A stretch of DNA of 64,000 nucleotides from Lucifuga dentata (GCA_014773175.1 VXCM01001510.1:1-64000), one strand, 5' to 3'. Shown: positions 1 through 12,076, counted from the stretch's first letter. Program-made: numbers and translations. Notes: generated by a model from the sequence alone, not told the origin.

Positions 1-1800
1 TGTATAGTAATACTATACTAAGTGTAAAGAAGGCTATTGTAAGTGTATAAAAAGACGATAGTAAGTGTATAGTAAGACTAATATAAGTGTATCAGTAAAT
101 ATATAGTAAGACTATAGTAGGTGTATAAAAAGACTATCATAATTGTATAGTAATATCATATAGTAAGTGCATAGTAAGGCTATCGTAAGTGCATAAAAAG
201 ACTATAGTAAATGTAAAGTAAGACTATACTAAGTGTGTAGGAAGCATACAGTAAGTCTACAGTAAGTGTATAGTAAGACTATAGTAAGTGTATAAGACTA
301 TAGTAAGACTATCATAAGTATATAATAAGACTATAGTAAGACTATAATAAGACTATAGTAAGTATATAATAAGAGTATACTAAGACAATAGTAAGTATAG
401 TAAGACTATAGTACGACTATACTAAGTGTATAGTGACTATAGTAAGTGGATAGTAAGACTAGTAACTGTATAGTAAGGCTATAGTACATGTATTAAAAGA
501 CTAAAGTAAGTGTATAGTAAGATTATAGTAAGTATATAAAAAAGACTATAGTAATTGTATAGTAGGAGTAATATACGTGTATAGTAAGTCTATAGTAAGT
601 GTACAGTAAGACTATATTAAGTGTCTCGTAAGACTATAATAAGTGTATAGTAAGACTATAATAAGAATATTNAGTAAGACTATATTAAGTGTCTCGTAAG
701 ACTATAATAAGTGTATAGTAAGACTATAATAAGAATATTGTAAGTGTATAGTAAGACTATACTAAGTGTATAGAAAGACTATAGTAAGTGTATAGTAAAA
801 CTATAGTAAGTGTGTAGTAAGACTATAGTAAGTCTGTAGTAAAACTTTAGTAAGTGTATAGTAAGACTATACTAAGTGCATCATAAGATGATAGCAAGTG
901 TATAAAAAGACTATAGTCAGTGTGTAGTAAGGCATAGTAAGTGTATTAAAAGACTATAGTAAGTGTATAGTAAGGCTATAGTAAGTGTATTAAAAGACTA
1001 TAGTAAGTATATAAAAAAGACAATAGTAATTGTATAGTAAGACTAATATAAGTAAGACTATAGTGTATAGTAAGACTATAGTACGACTATAGTAAGTGTA
1101 TAGCAAGACTATAGTAAGTGTATAGCAAGACTATAAAAAGTGTATAGTAAGACTATAGTAAGACTATAGTAAGTGTATAGAAAGACTATAGTAAGTGTAT
1201 CATAAGACGATAGTAAGTGCATAAAAAGACTAGTGTGTACTTAGACTATAGCAAGTGTATAGTAAGGTATAGTATTAAAAGACTATACTAAGTGTACAGT
1301 AAGACTATACTAAGTGTATAGAAAGACTTTAATAAATGTATACTAAGACTATAGTAAGTGTATAAAAAAGACTCTAGTAATTGTATAGGAAGACTAATAT
1401 AAGTGTATAGTAAGTCTATAGTAAGTGTCTAGTAAGACTATAATAAGTGTATAGTAAGACTATTATAAGACTGTAGTAAGAACTACAGTATAGTAAGTAT
1501 ATAATAAGACTATAGAAAGACTATAGCAAGTGTATAGTAAGACTATAGTAAATGTATAGTAAGACTATCTAAGTGTGTAGTAAGATTATAGTAATTGTAT
1601 AGTAAGACTATAGTTAGTGTGTAGTAAGAGTTAGTCTTACTATACACTTACTATCTTACNAATTGTATAGTAAGACTATAGTTAGTGTGTAGTAAGAGTT
1701 AGTCTTACTATACACTTACTATCTTACTATAGTAAGTTTGTAGAAATGCTATAGTAAGTGTATAGTACAACTATAGTAATTATAGTAAGACTACATTAAG
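1..1800. repeat. 11/22-bp minisatellite array (TATAGTAAGTG / TATAGTAAGAC)
   Basis: About 1.8 kb of alternating 11-mers TATAGTAAGTG and TATAGTAAGAC with point changes and small indels. The array continues off the left edge. Around 1631-1659 and 1699-1727 short blocks appear in the opposite orientation (CTTACTATACACTTACTAT). Single Ns at 672 and 1660 each separate exact ~67-bp duplicates, so the array length is not reliable. No coding capacity. Confidence 0.95.
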
Positions 1801-2099
1801 GCTATAGAAAGTACTACCTTTTAGCTGCAATTGGCTGCCAAATTTGATTCGGCGTAAATTAGTCAACAGAAACTGTGATATCTCATGAATGATTGGGTCT
1901 ATTGTCACCAAACTTGGTAGATACNTTAGTCAACAGAAACTGTGATATCTCATGAATGATTGGGTCTATTGTCACCAAACTTGGTAGATACCTGCGCCCT
2001 CGACTTCTGCTAAAACTGAATCATTCGTCGAGTCATCGTACGTGCTTGGACCCCGTTTATTGAAGCTTGCGGCTATATTTTTCATTGAAATTGTTTAAA
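1801..2099. other. unclassified sequence with duplicated assembly join
   Basis: No gene seen. About 66 bp (1859-1924) recurs exactly after the N at 1925, which I read as an unmerged contig overlap rather than biology. Confidence 0.6.
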
Positions 2100-2270
2100 A
2101 TGTATTTTTTGGACGTTTCGGTAACTTATAAAATGCAACTCAGTACTTTTTACTCAGAGTACATTTGAAACAAAATACTTTTTACTTTTACTTAAGTACA
2201 TTTTTACACAAGTACTTTTACTTTTACTTGAGTAAAAGTTTGTCAAAGTAACAGTACTTTTACTTGAGCA
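2100..2270. repeat. ACTTTTACTTGAGTA-type transposon end
   Basis: Multiple copies of AGTACTTTTACTT and ACTTGAGTAAAAGT in both orientations. Similar sequence lies near both ends of the hAT-type element at 5709-6692, so this is probably the end of a related element whose coding remnant follows. Confidence 0.6.
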
Positions 2271-2272
2271 TG

Positions 2273-2595
2273 TCATACCAAAGAAACTTGTACAGTCCAC
2301 ATATTTGCTGCTGTGCACACACTTGTCACATTCTGAAGTTTTGAAGTCAAGGTTTCTTTCATGGCAGCAAATTCCCTCTCAATACGCTGGACTCGTGTCT
2401 TTCTGCTCATAACTCTTTTGCCACCATTGATTCCCTCTACAAGTTTTTTGAATGAAGGCTGCTCAACCAACGAGAAAGACTGAATATCATCAATCACAAA
2501 ATCAAATATTAGTCTGACTGCAGTTTGAGATGCACAGTGTCCAAGTTCAAGTTTTGCTTGTTTGAAGGGAGGATGTAAGGCTTCTTTGACCTTGT
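2273..2595 (-). pseudogene. hAT/ZBED-type transposase fragment
   Basis: The minus-strand frame reads, from about 2595 downwards, HLNKVKEALHPPFKQ, then LIFDFVIDDIQSFSLVEQ, PSFKKLVEGINGGKRVMSRK and a VCTAANMWT motif. The pattern 'F-V-D-D-x-Q/P-F-S-x-V-E-x-P-x-F-x-x-L' followed by 'SRKT' and 'T-x-x-x-W-T' is characteristic of Ac-like hAT transposases just after the BED finger. It is only ~100 residues, stopped at 2273 and out of frame upstream, so it is a dead fragment. Identification rests on motif memory, not a search. Confidence 0.7.
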
Positions 2596-2754
2596 TCAGA
2601 TGTGCTGGGCTGCTGACTCATCTCAGAATGACTGGTGTCTTTTGTGGCCAGAAGTGAGCGATTTGGATGCTTCCTCTGAGAAACACAAAGCACAATGTAA
2701 AAATCAAGCAATTGTAGTGCATATTTTAATAATCAGTTGTAGTGTATTTGTTCA

Positions 2755-3137
2755 GTAAAGGACCATAACAGTGAGTTTGCAGGTTTAACTCAATAACTAC
2801 TGCCTGTATACATGTTATATTACTGACAACTTTTTTACAAATCATAAAAATGCATTTTTTCAAATCCCCTAATCTTTCAAAATCAAATGTCCAGGTGATA
2901 CACATACCTTAATTTTCAATGTTTCACTTTCTAACACTTAATGCTGGATTGTAAAAGGCATGGCTATTTTAATTTTTCGGTAAAAGCTGTGTTTTCGTGG
3001 TGCTATATTCCCTGGCGGAGGTGTACACTCTTCCTTGCAACTCTGTGTTGGATCAGTTAAATAAAGTTACTTTGACAAAAAATAGACGTTATATGCTGTG
3101 ATCAATTATTTATTTGAGTACATTTCACGTCTCTACA
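2755..3137 (-). mobile_element. family A MITE-like element, truncated copy 1
   Basis: It starts with TAAAGGACCATAACAGTGA and contains the internal blocks shared with the other copies (CCTAATCTTTCAAAATCAAA; GTTAAATAAAGTTACTTTGA). It stops matching near 3137. Orientation is opposite to the 16.7-kb and 20.8-kb copies. Confidence 0.75.
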
Positions 3138-3912
3138 CCAGTAATCATGCATGTTATGAGCCCAATACAGGCCCAGTACACAAGATTCACAGGCCACACA
3201 TATTTATTCACTGCATAACTAGCTGTCAATAACAGATGAACTCTAAATAAAGTGATTACTGTCTGTTTATTTAGTCATATTGTTTAATCGCTGTTGCTGG
3301 AATGTAAAAACTTAAGTGGTGAAATGCCAGCATCACCAGACAATTTCCTCCAACACATCAGGGACAAAGATAGATGCCCAGTTTGTCTAAAGTAACTTTA
3401 AAACGCTAAAGTCCGACTAGTTGAACTATTTATAATAATCACTTAAAAACACTATACCTTCCAATCCGTTCTGCTGCCGCAGTCTCTCCATTGGTGCCGA
3501 CAACTATTTTCAGTTAAACTTAATCACTATGGCAACGAGTCGTGCTGGCGCGAGGCGCTCAAATCCATAAAAAGTGGGAGGAGCAGAGAGAGAAGCCGAA
3601 GACGTACGAAGTTAAACGGATGTTTTTCGAGCGTGAANGAGAGCGTGTGAAGTCAGCCGTTTGCGTGAGTCTCACGCTCAATGCGTGAGAGTTGGCAGCC
3701 CTGAGTCATGTGAGGAGAAGAGCCAATCAGCTGAGTTTCGACGCAAAACAAAGCAGGAAGTGACGCTGACTAGCATAGCTGGAGCGCTAGCAAGTACTTC
3801 CTGTGACACGAAAAAGCTAACGGTGGGGTGAAATTAGTAACTTTTTGTCAATGCTTTCTTGCTATTGATGTATGAACATTATTAGCTTAGCTGCTATACG
3901 CTCATTTCATAT
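3138..3912. other. no gene; right end of a DNA transposon near 3703
   Basis: The end at 3682-3703, GCGTGAGAGTTGGCAGCCCTG, resembles a hAT-style terminus (CAGGG read on the other strand). The partner end is not visible. The rest is unclassified, with a single N at 3638 and a CCAATCAGCTG motif near 3725 that I do not interpret. Confidence 0.4.
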
Positions 3913-4236
3913 GGAATACCCATTGCACAAAAATTAAAAATAAATAAAAGAATAAATAAATACATGTGGAAATATAAAGAGGAATAAATAAAAGAATAAA
4001 TAAATGTGAAAATAAATAAAAATGCTCATAATTATTTTTATGTATTTTTTAAGTTGTCTATATTTCCACATTTATTTATTTATTCTTTTATTCCTCTTTA
4101 TACTGTATTTCCACATTCATTCTTTTATTTGTTCCTCTTTATATTTCCAAGTTAATTCTTTTATTTATTCCTCTCTATATTTCCACATTTATTTATTTAT
4201 TTTATTTATTTTTAATTTTGGCACAATGGGTATTCC
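3913..4236. mobile_element. foldback MITE with GGAATACCCATTG termini
   Basis: The left end GGAATACCCATTGCACAAAA and right end (read inverted) GGAATACCCATTGTGCCAAA continue as ~36-bp inverted termini. The interior is AAATAAAT/ATTTATTT-rich and mostly self-complementary, so the whole 324 bp can fold back. The short frame across it is low complexity and not a gene. Confidence 0.8.
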
Positions 4237-4453
4237 CTAACTTCATTTGATGCTTGGCTTGTGCTGCTGCATTTCAACTTCAGAGCATATTTACGTGCAG
4301 CATCATAGATCCTATTTAGCTCATAGCAAATCATAACCTGATAAAGATCAACTCTTATGACATCATCAGTCATTTTATTTAGTCATATTATTTATGTTTT
4401 ATACACAATTTAAAACTAGCATGTTAAGTTAATTGAGTTATTGAGATTGAGAT

Positions 4454-4529
4454 AATAAAAATGAAACAGCAAACGATGTTTTATTGGTGATTGCACCAAT
4501 AAAATATTGTTTGCTGTTCCATTTTTATC
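4454..4529. repeat. 36-bp-arm hairpin
   Basis: Arms 4454-4489 and 4494-4529 are inverted complements with about four mismatches around a 4-nt loop (core AACAGCAAACGATGTTTTAT). It is probably a very short foldback element. A structural RNA is possible but unsupported. Confidence 0.75.
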
Positions 4530-5422
4530 ATTGTCAAGAAAACCGTGATCGTAATAATAACTTCACATATCATGATATTATTTCCAGACGTTGAAACCAT
4601 ATGTGATCTTGAAGAACTTCCTGATTGAACTTTGACCTCCTGTGCTTCCAGTAGTTTTATAGTGGGTTTTTTTTAGTATGATTATGACATTTCTAGGTGT
4701 GTTCACTTTTATGTTCCATGATTGCTCATGTTTATGGAGCCCTGTGGATACAAACAAACATTTTGACATTAATAGATGTTGTCAACCATAATACTTTATG
4801 ACTTATGGAAAAAATATAAAGTTTTGTCATTTATTTTGACGTGAGCCACAGGGAGTTTGACTGAATATTTCTAGTGAAGACATTTTTTTTTTTTCAATAT
4901 ATGTGCCGTTTAAAATTGTAATGTGTGTGTGTGTGTGTGTGTGTGTGNGGGGGGGAGAGTCACTTCTTGTTCTTCCAGGTAAAATGCAAAGTTCAGTAAA
5001 TATGCAGGTGATTCATAAAAATTCTCTGACAGGATCCCCTGAAGGCTGAATTCTGATTTGCTGTTTATAGTTCTTATGTGAAGCGACATGGCGTCTTTTG
5101 CACGTGACCTGTTACTGCAGGTCACGTGCATGTCAAAACATGAATCAGGAGAAGCAATCATAACATGAGAACTCTCCAATCAGAAGAACTGGAACTGGCT
5201 TGTCAGAAATGTCCAGAAGTTGTCATATGTTGCAGCATTTAGGTGGTAAATAAAAGACAAATTAAAGGAAAATTAAATTCAAGGAAAATGAAAATAATTG
5301 CATGAGGTTTCACGAGTCTCAATTTTAGACGTCGGTCAGGTGTAATTTGGGCACCTCGTCTGAACACAGGTGTGTTTTATGTGCACCACCAAGGCCGTTT
5401 TTTGGCATAGCCAATACGCAGT
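4530..5422. other. no gene; TG-repeat at 4921-4947
   Basis: AT-rich sequence with T and TG runs. The TG run meets a G run at the single N at 4948. No conserved coding frame. Confidence 0.6.
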
Positions 5423-5463
5423 TGCCTAGGGTGCCACCAGCTGGAGGGGTGGCACCCTAGGCA
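5423..5463. repeat. perfect 16-bp hairpin followed by (AAAT)n
   Basis: TGCCTAGGGTGCCACC (5423-5438) pairs perfectly with 5448-5463 around a 9-nt loop. An AAATAAAT tract follows (5464-5490). Confidence 0.85.
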
Positions 5464-5708
5464 AAAATAAATAAATAAATAAATAAATAGATAGCCAAAA
5501 AGAAGCAATTTATTTATTTTTTGCCAACTAATTTATTTTATGCTCCTGCCACCCACATTCATTCTGTCGGTCAAAGCTGCATCAATTTATTTGACTATTA
5601 ACTCAATGCTGCCTGTCACTACATTACAACACACACAGTTCACACAGTTTGGAGTCATTATCCTGACAAGAGTTCTGTCATGCTGCACTAACTAATCTAA
5701 CTAACCTA

Positions 5709-6692
5709 CAGAGGTGGGTGTTCCAGTTACTCTATTACATTAAGTAACTTTTTTCACAAAATTGTACTTTACTGAGTAGTTTTATTGCAGGATGCTCTTA
5801 ACTCATACTTGAGTATATTTATGAAGAAAAAAATATACTTTTACTCTGTTACATTTGGTCGCACTCTTTGCGTTACTTTTGATTTCACCGTTTGAATTCA
5901 GTCTCATTCAGTTTTTCTCTCATTGTCAGACACTACACTGTCTGCTTCAGCTCTGAAGTAGCCACGCCCCCACCCTCTGTTTCCATGGTTTCACCCAGAG
6001 CAGAACAATCATGGCAGAATTACCAGTGGGAGGTTTAGAAGAGGCACATCCCTGGCCACACATCCAAATGCTGTTTTCTTTTCAGTCTACCAAAACCAAC
6101 AGTTACATACTGCGTTGCGTCTTTGTCATTAAAAATGTGACATTTCAGCTTCTAAGAATCAACATGGAACTTGAGGAAACATGTGGAGGTAAGCTGNAAT
6201 GTGACATTTCAGCTTCTAAGAATCAACATGGAACTTGAGGAAACATGTGGAGGTAAGCTGCAACGTTGGCTAAGTAACTAGCTGCTGCTGCTAATGCTAA
6301 CTCAAGTTTTCCTGTTCTATTCTGAGTAAATTCATGAAGCTAACCTAGCTAACTGTCTTGGGGCCAGAATTGTCATGATTTGTTATGTGGTAAATATTTG
6401 ATTTATTACTGTCTACTGTTTCTTTATATGATATGATTTAGATTGTATTAGAAGCTACATATGGCTACTTTAAATTTTTTTTCCTCAGACGAGTCTTTAT
6501 AGCTTGTTGATTATTCTAAAGAAAAAGCTTGATCAAAGTTACTCACTACTCAAGTACTTTTTTTATAGATACTTTCTTACTCACTGAAATAATTATTTTG
6601 GTGACTACTCTTACTTATACTTGAGTTACTATTATCATAAAGTAACAATACTTTTACTTGAGTACAGTTTCTGGCTACTCTCCACACCTCTG
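5709..6692 (+). mobile_element. non-autonomous hAT-type transposon with 8-bp target duplication
   Basis: The ends CAGAGGTGGG and CCACACCTCTG are inverted. They are flanked by 8-bp repeats CTAACCTA (5701-5708) and CTAATCTA (6693-6700), one mismatch, as expected for hAT insertion. Sub-terminal ACTTTTACTTGAGTA tracts are present. A short plus-strand frame at 6011-6238 starts MAELPVGGLEEAHPWPHIQM and resembles the beginning of BED-finger hAT proteins, but the finger is not complete. An assembly duplication sits at N 6197, so the real element is about 60 bp shorter. Confidence 0.85.
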
Positions 6693-7032
6693 CTAATCTA
6701 ACTAATTTACCATAAATCTGTAATTCATAACCTGTCCACAAGCTGTCACCTTTGTCTTTCCGTGTTCCTCCGTTCTCCTCACCTTTTCCTCATTCCCTGA
6801 TTTTCCCTCCACTTCTGTCACCTGACCTCCTCAGCTGCTCCCAACTTGTATCACTCCTTTTTCCTTTGTCCTCTGTCAGATCGTCTTGTGTCCTGTTTCT
6901 TGTGTTCTTGTCATCTCGTGAGTTTAACCGAGCATTTTGCCATGTTTCTAGTTTTTCTCCTGTAATCCTTTTTTTTTTTTTTTTTTTTTTTTGTCTAGTT
7001 TGTAGTTTTTGCCAGTTTTCTATTCTTGTTCT
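6693..7032. other. no gene; pyrimidine-rich
   Basis: CT-rich and T-rich sequence, including a T run at ~6969-6992. The open frame across it is a composition artefact. Confidence 0.6.
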
Positions 7033-7580
7033 TTTTTACCATCCATTTTGTATGTTTGAGCTTAATATATTCAATTTTCATACACGTAACGTTACTGAAA
7101 ATCATTTCCCAAAGCATACCCACCATAGGTTTCAGTTCTTTCTGGTACGCTATTAAAATCAACTTGTTGATACTTGAAACGTTTTTGGGATAGGTAATCC
7201 ATCATCACCAACAACACATGTATTCAGGTTTTTTTTTAGAAGTTATGTAATTTTAGCATTTAAGCTCAATAAAAAGCACAGAGTGAATGTATGTCTCCAC
7301 CAGGGAATATAGTCCCAAAAGAAAACCTGCATTTATTGAAAAATTTGAATGACCATGACTTCATAAGGCTGTGTAACTATTAGCAGGCAAAACATCAATT
7401 TTTTTGAGGTGGGTGTATCACTTAAAGATTTGATTTTGAATGATTAATATATTTTGCAAAATATCTGGAAAACTGAAATACAGTTTTATGATTCGGGAAA
7501 TGGTTCTCAGTAACGTTACATGTAAGAAAATTGAATATATTAGGCTCAAACATGCACAAAGGGGTGGTATGGTCCTTTAA
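7033..7580 (+). mobile_element. family A element, copy 2
   Basis: It shares the terminal AACGTTACTGA…CATTTCCCAAAGCATAC block, the ACTTGTTGATACTTGAAACG block and the TCTCCACCAGGGAATATAGT block with the copies at 16.7 and 20.8 kb. The right end is GGTATGGTCCTTTAA. The left end is eroded. Confidence 0.85.
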
Positions 7581-10145
7581 AGACTGTTTTGTCTCATTAT
7601 CCTGTCTGTCTCAGCCTGCTACTGAGTCCTCACTCCCAGAGCCTCACCCGTGATGCTATCTATCACTGAGAGCGGTGGAGTGAGGGCGAGGGATAAATTG
7701 CATTGCAGTTAGCTTTAATAATATTGGAAGAAGGCGTGAATATGGTTGTTTTAACAAAGAGCCACAGTTACTTATCTGTCAAGTGGAAGCAAACAAAGGT
7801 GAGGCAGGGAAAGAAAAGTCAAAAATAGAGGTACAGCATTATTATTATTATTTTTTTTTTATCTAGGATTTCTGTCTTATGTATGCGTTTGGGGAATGGA
7901 GGGTGAAGGGGCACCAATGGATGTCCCACCCAGGGCACCAAAGCAGTCAGGAACGGCCCACACACCCACGACATCGTCAGGGAAATTTTGTCGTGTGTTT
8001 TGAGTGGTTCAGTGATTTTTGGGGATTTCTGCAGTTGTGCCTCTGAAGCTGCTGCAGCAGGAGGATTAATTCCACTGACACAGTCTAATAAACCCACAGC
8101 GACTCCACTGATCCCCATATGGACTTTTGCTGTATGTGAGCATGAAACGGGACAAACAGCCTTTGTGTGTAATATTCATCCGCAGTCTGACAGATTAAAT
8201 TTGAACCGTAAGCCACTCTGTTCATGGAAAAGATCTGAAATTAATCAGCGGGCTTGTTGTCGGGATTGTTGTCCATCTTAAGAAGGGTTTTTGATGCATA
8301 AGAGGCTTTTGAGATATTTTTATTAAAATAATCTAACATCTACCTGCCCTCTATCACAATTTACACACTGCAGCAGCGAGAGGAAAATAGAATCTATATA
8401 CACTGTTTATGCTGCGGCAACACAGGAAAAATATTCTGTTACAAGTCAGAGGCCTCAAATAGATACTAACAAGTTTTAGCAGTGAAATGTACTCGAGTAT
8501 CAAAAATTAAAGTATTCATCGTGAAGAAGAGTAAAGTTTAGTTGTTTAAAAATTTTATTGATAGACACTATAAGGTGATAATTACATATGATGAATTCCA
8601 ATTACACATATTATGATGGGGGACATTGTTATATAATAGGGTAAGATGTGATGTCATGCTGAGAAAGAAGAAGAAAGAAAGAAGAAATGAAATGAAACAA
8701 AGGAAAAAGACATGCAAAAACAATGGCATAATAAATATAATGTCATATATATATCTATATATAATGTGATGTATATGGGTTGACTGGGTGGCGTATACTG
8801 TAGTCTACTGTTGAAGATGTGTGTGTGGTGTGTGTATGTGTTCTGCGAGTGCATGTGAGTGTGGTATTGTGTGTGTGTAACAAGTGTAAGGGTTGATATG
8901 ACTTAAAGAAAAGGGGGAGTAATGGAGAATGGGAATAAAAAGCAAAGATGTAGAAAGAGGGAGAAGTGAAATGAGAGAAGTGGAGGGAGAGAGAGAGAGA
9001 GAAAGAGAGAGGAAAGGAAGACTAAACTACATAACTGGCTCAATGAAAAACAATCGGAGAAAGAGTTTTACTCTCTGGTGGAAAAATGTTGGTGTTTTCA
9101 CATCAACCAAAGAAAGAAAGAAAGAAAGAATGAAGGATGGTTAAACAGTGAGAAAGGAAAGGAAATGAAGAATGCCGGAGGGAAGGAAACAAGTTCAGAA
9201 GGAAAGGTGGAAGTGAGGCTAACTAAAGTAGTCAGTAACTCCAACTCCATTTGACAGATAAACGTGCAGTACTTTAGTAAAAAAAAAAAAAAAAATTACA
9301 AAAAGTAGAAAATAACAGCAGTAAAATAGCAGTACTTGAGTCAAAGTACATGGCTGCTTCACTGCTGTAATGAAGTGTGTTATAAATAAAACTATCTTCG
9401 CTAACAATGAAGCAGAAACAATTTATTTGTCAGCGTGAATGTTTCCACGCGGCCTGATTTCTCTCGTCAACTCCTCATCTTCCTCTCTTCATTACTCGGA
9501 GCCTCCTGATGGACTCGCCTGCTCCTCCGGTCCTGATATTTCTGCTGGCGTCTCGCCGGGAGACTCCGTTTATTATGGACACACGTATCATTTCCCATTT
9601 CCTGGTCTGATTGGAGCTTAAAAGCTGAAGCAGCAAAGATCGTGCCGGTGTAAATCTACGGTTCCATTAAATCCGTGCTGGCACGGCTGTCTGCCACAGA
9701 AGCTGGCCGCCACGTGTGCGTGGACGTGCGTGCTAAAGAGATGATATTCCTGCGCTCACTGATTGGATGTTAAAACAGGCGACGGCGCTTTGAACGTTTG
9801 CTATTGATTATTATTATTATTATAGAGGATATGAGGGGAAGAAAACGGCATGGAGACAAATATATCATAGAGGACCTCGTATTACAAAACGAAAGTCAAA
9901 GTACTCAGAGCAAAGAAATCTCGTCTGTCCGGTTCTTGTCTGTGAATTTTTTTCAGATGAGCACAATAAGGAAAGAAAAAGTAAAGGATCAAGAAGAGAA
10001 GGAGGGAAATGCTGAAGGGAAGAAGGAAATATAGAAAGAAAAAGTAAGAAGCAAGAAAGAAAGGAAGTGAAATCCAGAAACTCATATTCACTGACTCTTC
10101 ATTCGGTCGAGCTTCTACCTGTATTTCTGAGCTTTTGACTGCTAA
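7581..10145. other. 2.6 kb without a recognisable gene; simple repeats
   Basis: I see no coding exon. Simple sequence includes ATT (7837-7860), GAA-rich (8657-8690), TATA (8745-8765), TG-rich (8818-8880), GA (8985-9012), AAAG (9109-9130) and an A run near 9280. Short open frames here are low complexity or unsupported. Confidence 0.6.
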
Positions 10146-10728
10146 TGCTGCGTTCCAGACAACTCCAAACTCGAAAATTTTCAACCTCGTACTTGAAAAA
10201 ATGCATTGGAACAAAAAATATGTTGGAACGGCACTTGAAGTTGGAGCTCCAACTTGGAAACTTGGATCAAATCCCTCTACCCCGACTTCAACGAGTATGA
10301 CGTCACTCAATACGGTGGCACCCATGGAAGTGAACTTTGTGAATGTAAATGATCAGCTAACAGCTGAATAAAGTACTTTTTTGATTGACATTGAAATAAA
10401 AAGGTCAAAATATTTAGCCAAGTTAACTACGGTGTATAATAAGTGTTTGCCATTGATAAGTAAGTGTAAATTCACTAAATTAATTTTTCTGAACAAATGT
10501 TTAATACTGTGATTAATATCATTGTAAAAATCCAACCAAACAGTCCTGTAATCTAACTTTACTTTAGGTAGTATTTATTACTAACTTTATTTATTTTATA
10601 GTATTTATTGGCCTTCAGCCATGATTTTTGTTTCTATTTGGCATCATGGGTGCTGGAATGCTTGGAGGTCAGAAGTTGGAATTTTCAACTGGGAAATTCC
10701 AACTTCCCGCTTTGACTTGAACGCAGCA
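10146..10728. mobile_element. family E MITE, copy 1 (TGCTGCGTTC termini)
   Basis: The left end TGCTGCGTTCCAGACAACTC and right end TTTGACTTGAACGCAGCA are inverted. Sub-terminal AACTTCCAAGTTGG-like inverted blocks also occur. A second copy at 48330-49303 shares the ends and the interior TTGGAACGGCACTTGAAG block. Confidence 0.8.
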
Positions 10729-10837
10729 TTATTCCACTGGCAGGATTCATTTGCTTCTCAAAATTTTAGCAATTTAATCTTTGGTTGTCAAAACTTTGGT
10801 TCTAAAGACAGTCTGCTGGCGACCAACACGACTCTAA

Positions 10838-11389
10838 GGCCACTTTCACGTGATAAGCGTAGTGCGGGCATCCAGCGCTCTGCTTGTACATGAGCAGAGT
10901 TGCTGACAGAAAACACTCATCACTGATGACGTGTTGACGGTTAATGTTTTTTTTTTTTTTTTNTTTTTTTTTTTTTTGTTTTGTTTGTTTTTTTTTTATC
11001 ATGGATGTCGCAACAAAGAAGACTCCAGCAGTTCTTGTCATTAGAAGAAGAAAAGTGAAAAACCTCTGGATGTGGGTGTGTGATCAGATCATGATATGAT
11101 ACAACTCAGGAAACTGCTCAGCACGTGTTATGAGCTTCTCCTTTGTCGTGTCGCTTCTGTTTCCATCACAAACAGCTGTTCTCTCATTGGTTGCATGTTG
11201 GAAGTCAGCAACAGACGGGTCAAAGTTGAATTTGGTTGAATGTTGAGCGCAGCATCAAAACGGAAAATCCGAGCAGTGTGCATTGCTCAAGGTATCATGC
11301 TGTGACATTGAGCGTCACCGCTCAGTCCCAATACTTAATAATGGAACGCCCCACACAGCACGCTGCTCAACACTTATCACGTGAAAGCC
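10838..11389. mobile_element. inverted-terminus element (CTTTCACGTGATAAG ends)
   Basis: GGCCACTTTCACGTGATAAG at the left matches, inverted, CTTATCACGTGAAAGCC at the right. GAGCAG/CTGCTC blocks follow inside. A T run with an N at 10963 is internal. A short plus frame at 11001 (MDVATKKTPAVLVIRRRK) is not enough to call a transposase. Confidence 0.65.
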
Positions 11390-11730
11390 AGAAATCTCAC
11401 ATTGCTATTACGACTCGCGTCTGTAAACTGGAGCAGATGGACGACAAGTTGACAAGACGTTTCTGCCTGCGTAGTTTTTGTCCTGTGTGTCATAGTGCAA
11501 CGATTGACCAGGCATTCATCACACAATCTGACATGTGTCAAACCTGATATTATGCAGTCTGACACAGATTACAATCATGATTTTATTAACCAACTCATAC
11601 AGTGACTATAAGGTCTCTGTTATCACAGTTTCCTTCGTATGAAGCAAATGTTTCAGGGTAAAAAGACGTCATGTAAGGATGAAGATGTGGTGGTTTGGAA
11701 AAATAACAGGAAAACTAACAGTTCTATGTT
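11390..11730. other. no gene recognised
   Basis: Mixed-complexity sequence without splice-flanked coding signal or repeat I can name. Confidence 0.5.
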
Positions 11731-11821
11731 TTGGAAATTGGTTGTCAGTAACATAACGTGTATGCAGATAGTATTTATTGGTTTTGCACATGCAAAATCA
11801 CTGTTACGATCCTTTAAGGAG
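11731..11821. mobile_element. family A terminal fragment, copy 3
   Basis: Only one terminus remains: GGAAATTGGTTGTCAGTAAC, followed by AACGTGTATGCAG and ending TCCTTTAAGG. Confidence 0.65.
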
Positions 11822-12041
11822 TGTACTGCATGCTGTGTTGTAGGACATGCTCACCGGCATGGTCTTTTATCGTTTCGTCTCTTTTGACATAAACATGGAC
11901 CTTCATTTTAAGATGCTGGGTGACTGAGCAGCTGCCACTGTGGCTCCCCAGGCTCTGGAATTGCCTCCCCATGTTTGATAGGTGACACCAATAAAAGACA
12001 GCAGGTCTGACATGCATTATACTTACTGATAGAAATGGAAG

Positions 12042-12076
<35 letters not shown>

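Noticed and set aside
1..1800. Considered as a centromeric satellite
   Set aside because: The 11/22-bp unit is very short and the array lies close to a gene; nothing supports centromere function.
11001..11099. MDVATKKTPAVLVIRRRK frame considered as a transposase start
   Set aside because: Only ~34 codons, adjacent to a T run and N, without catalytic motifs.
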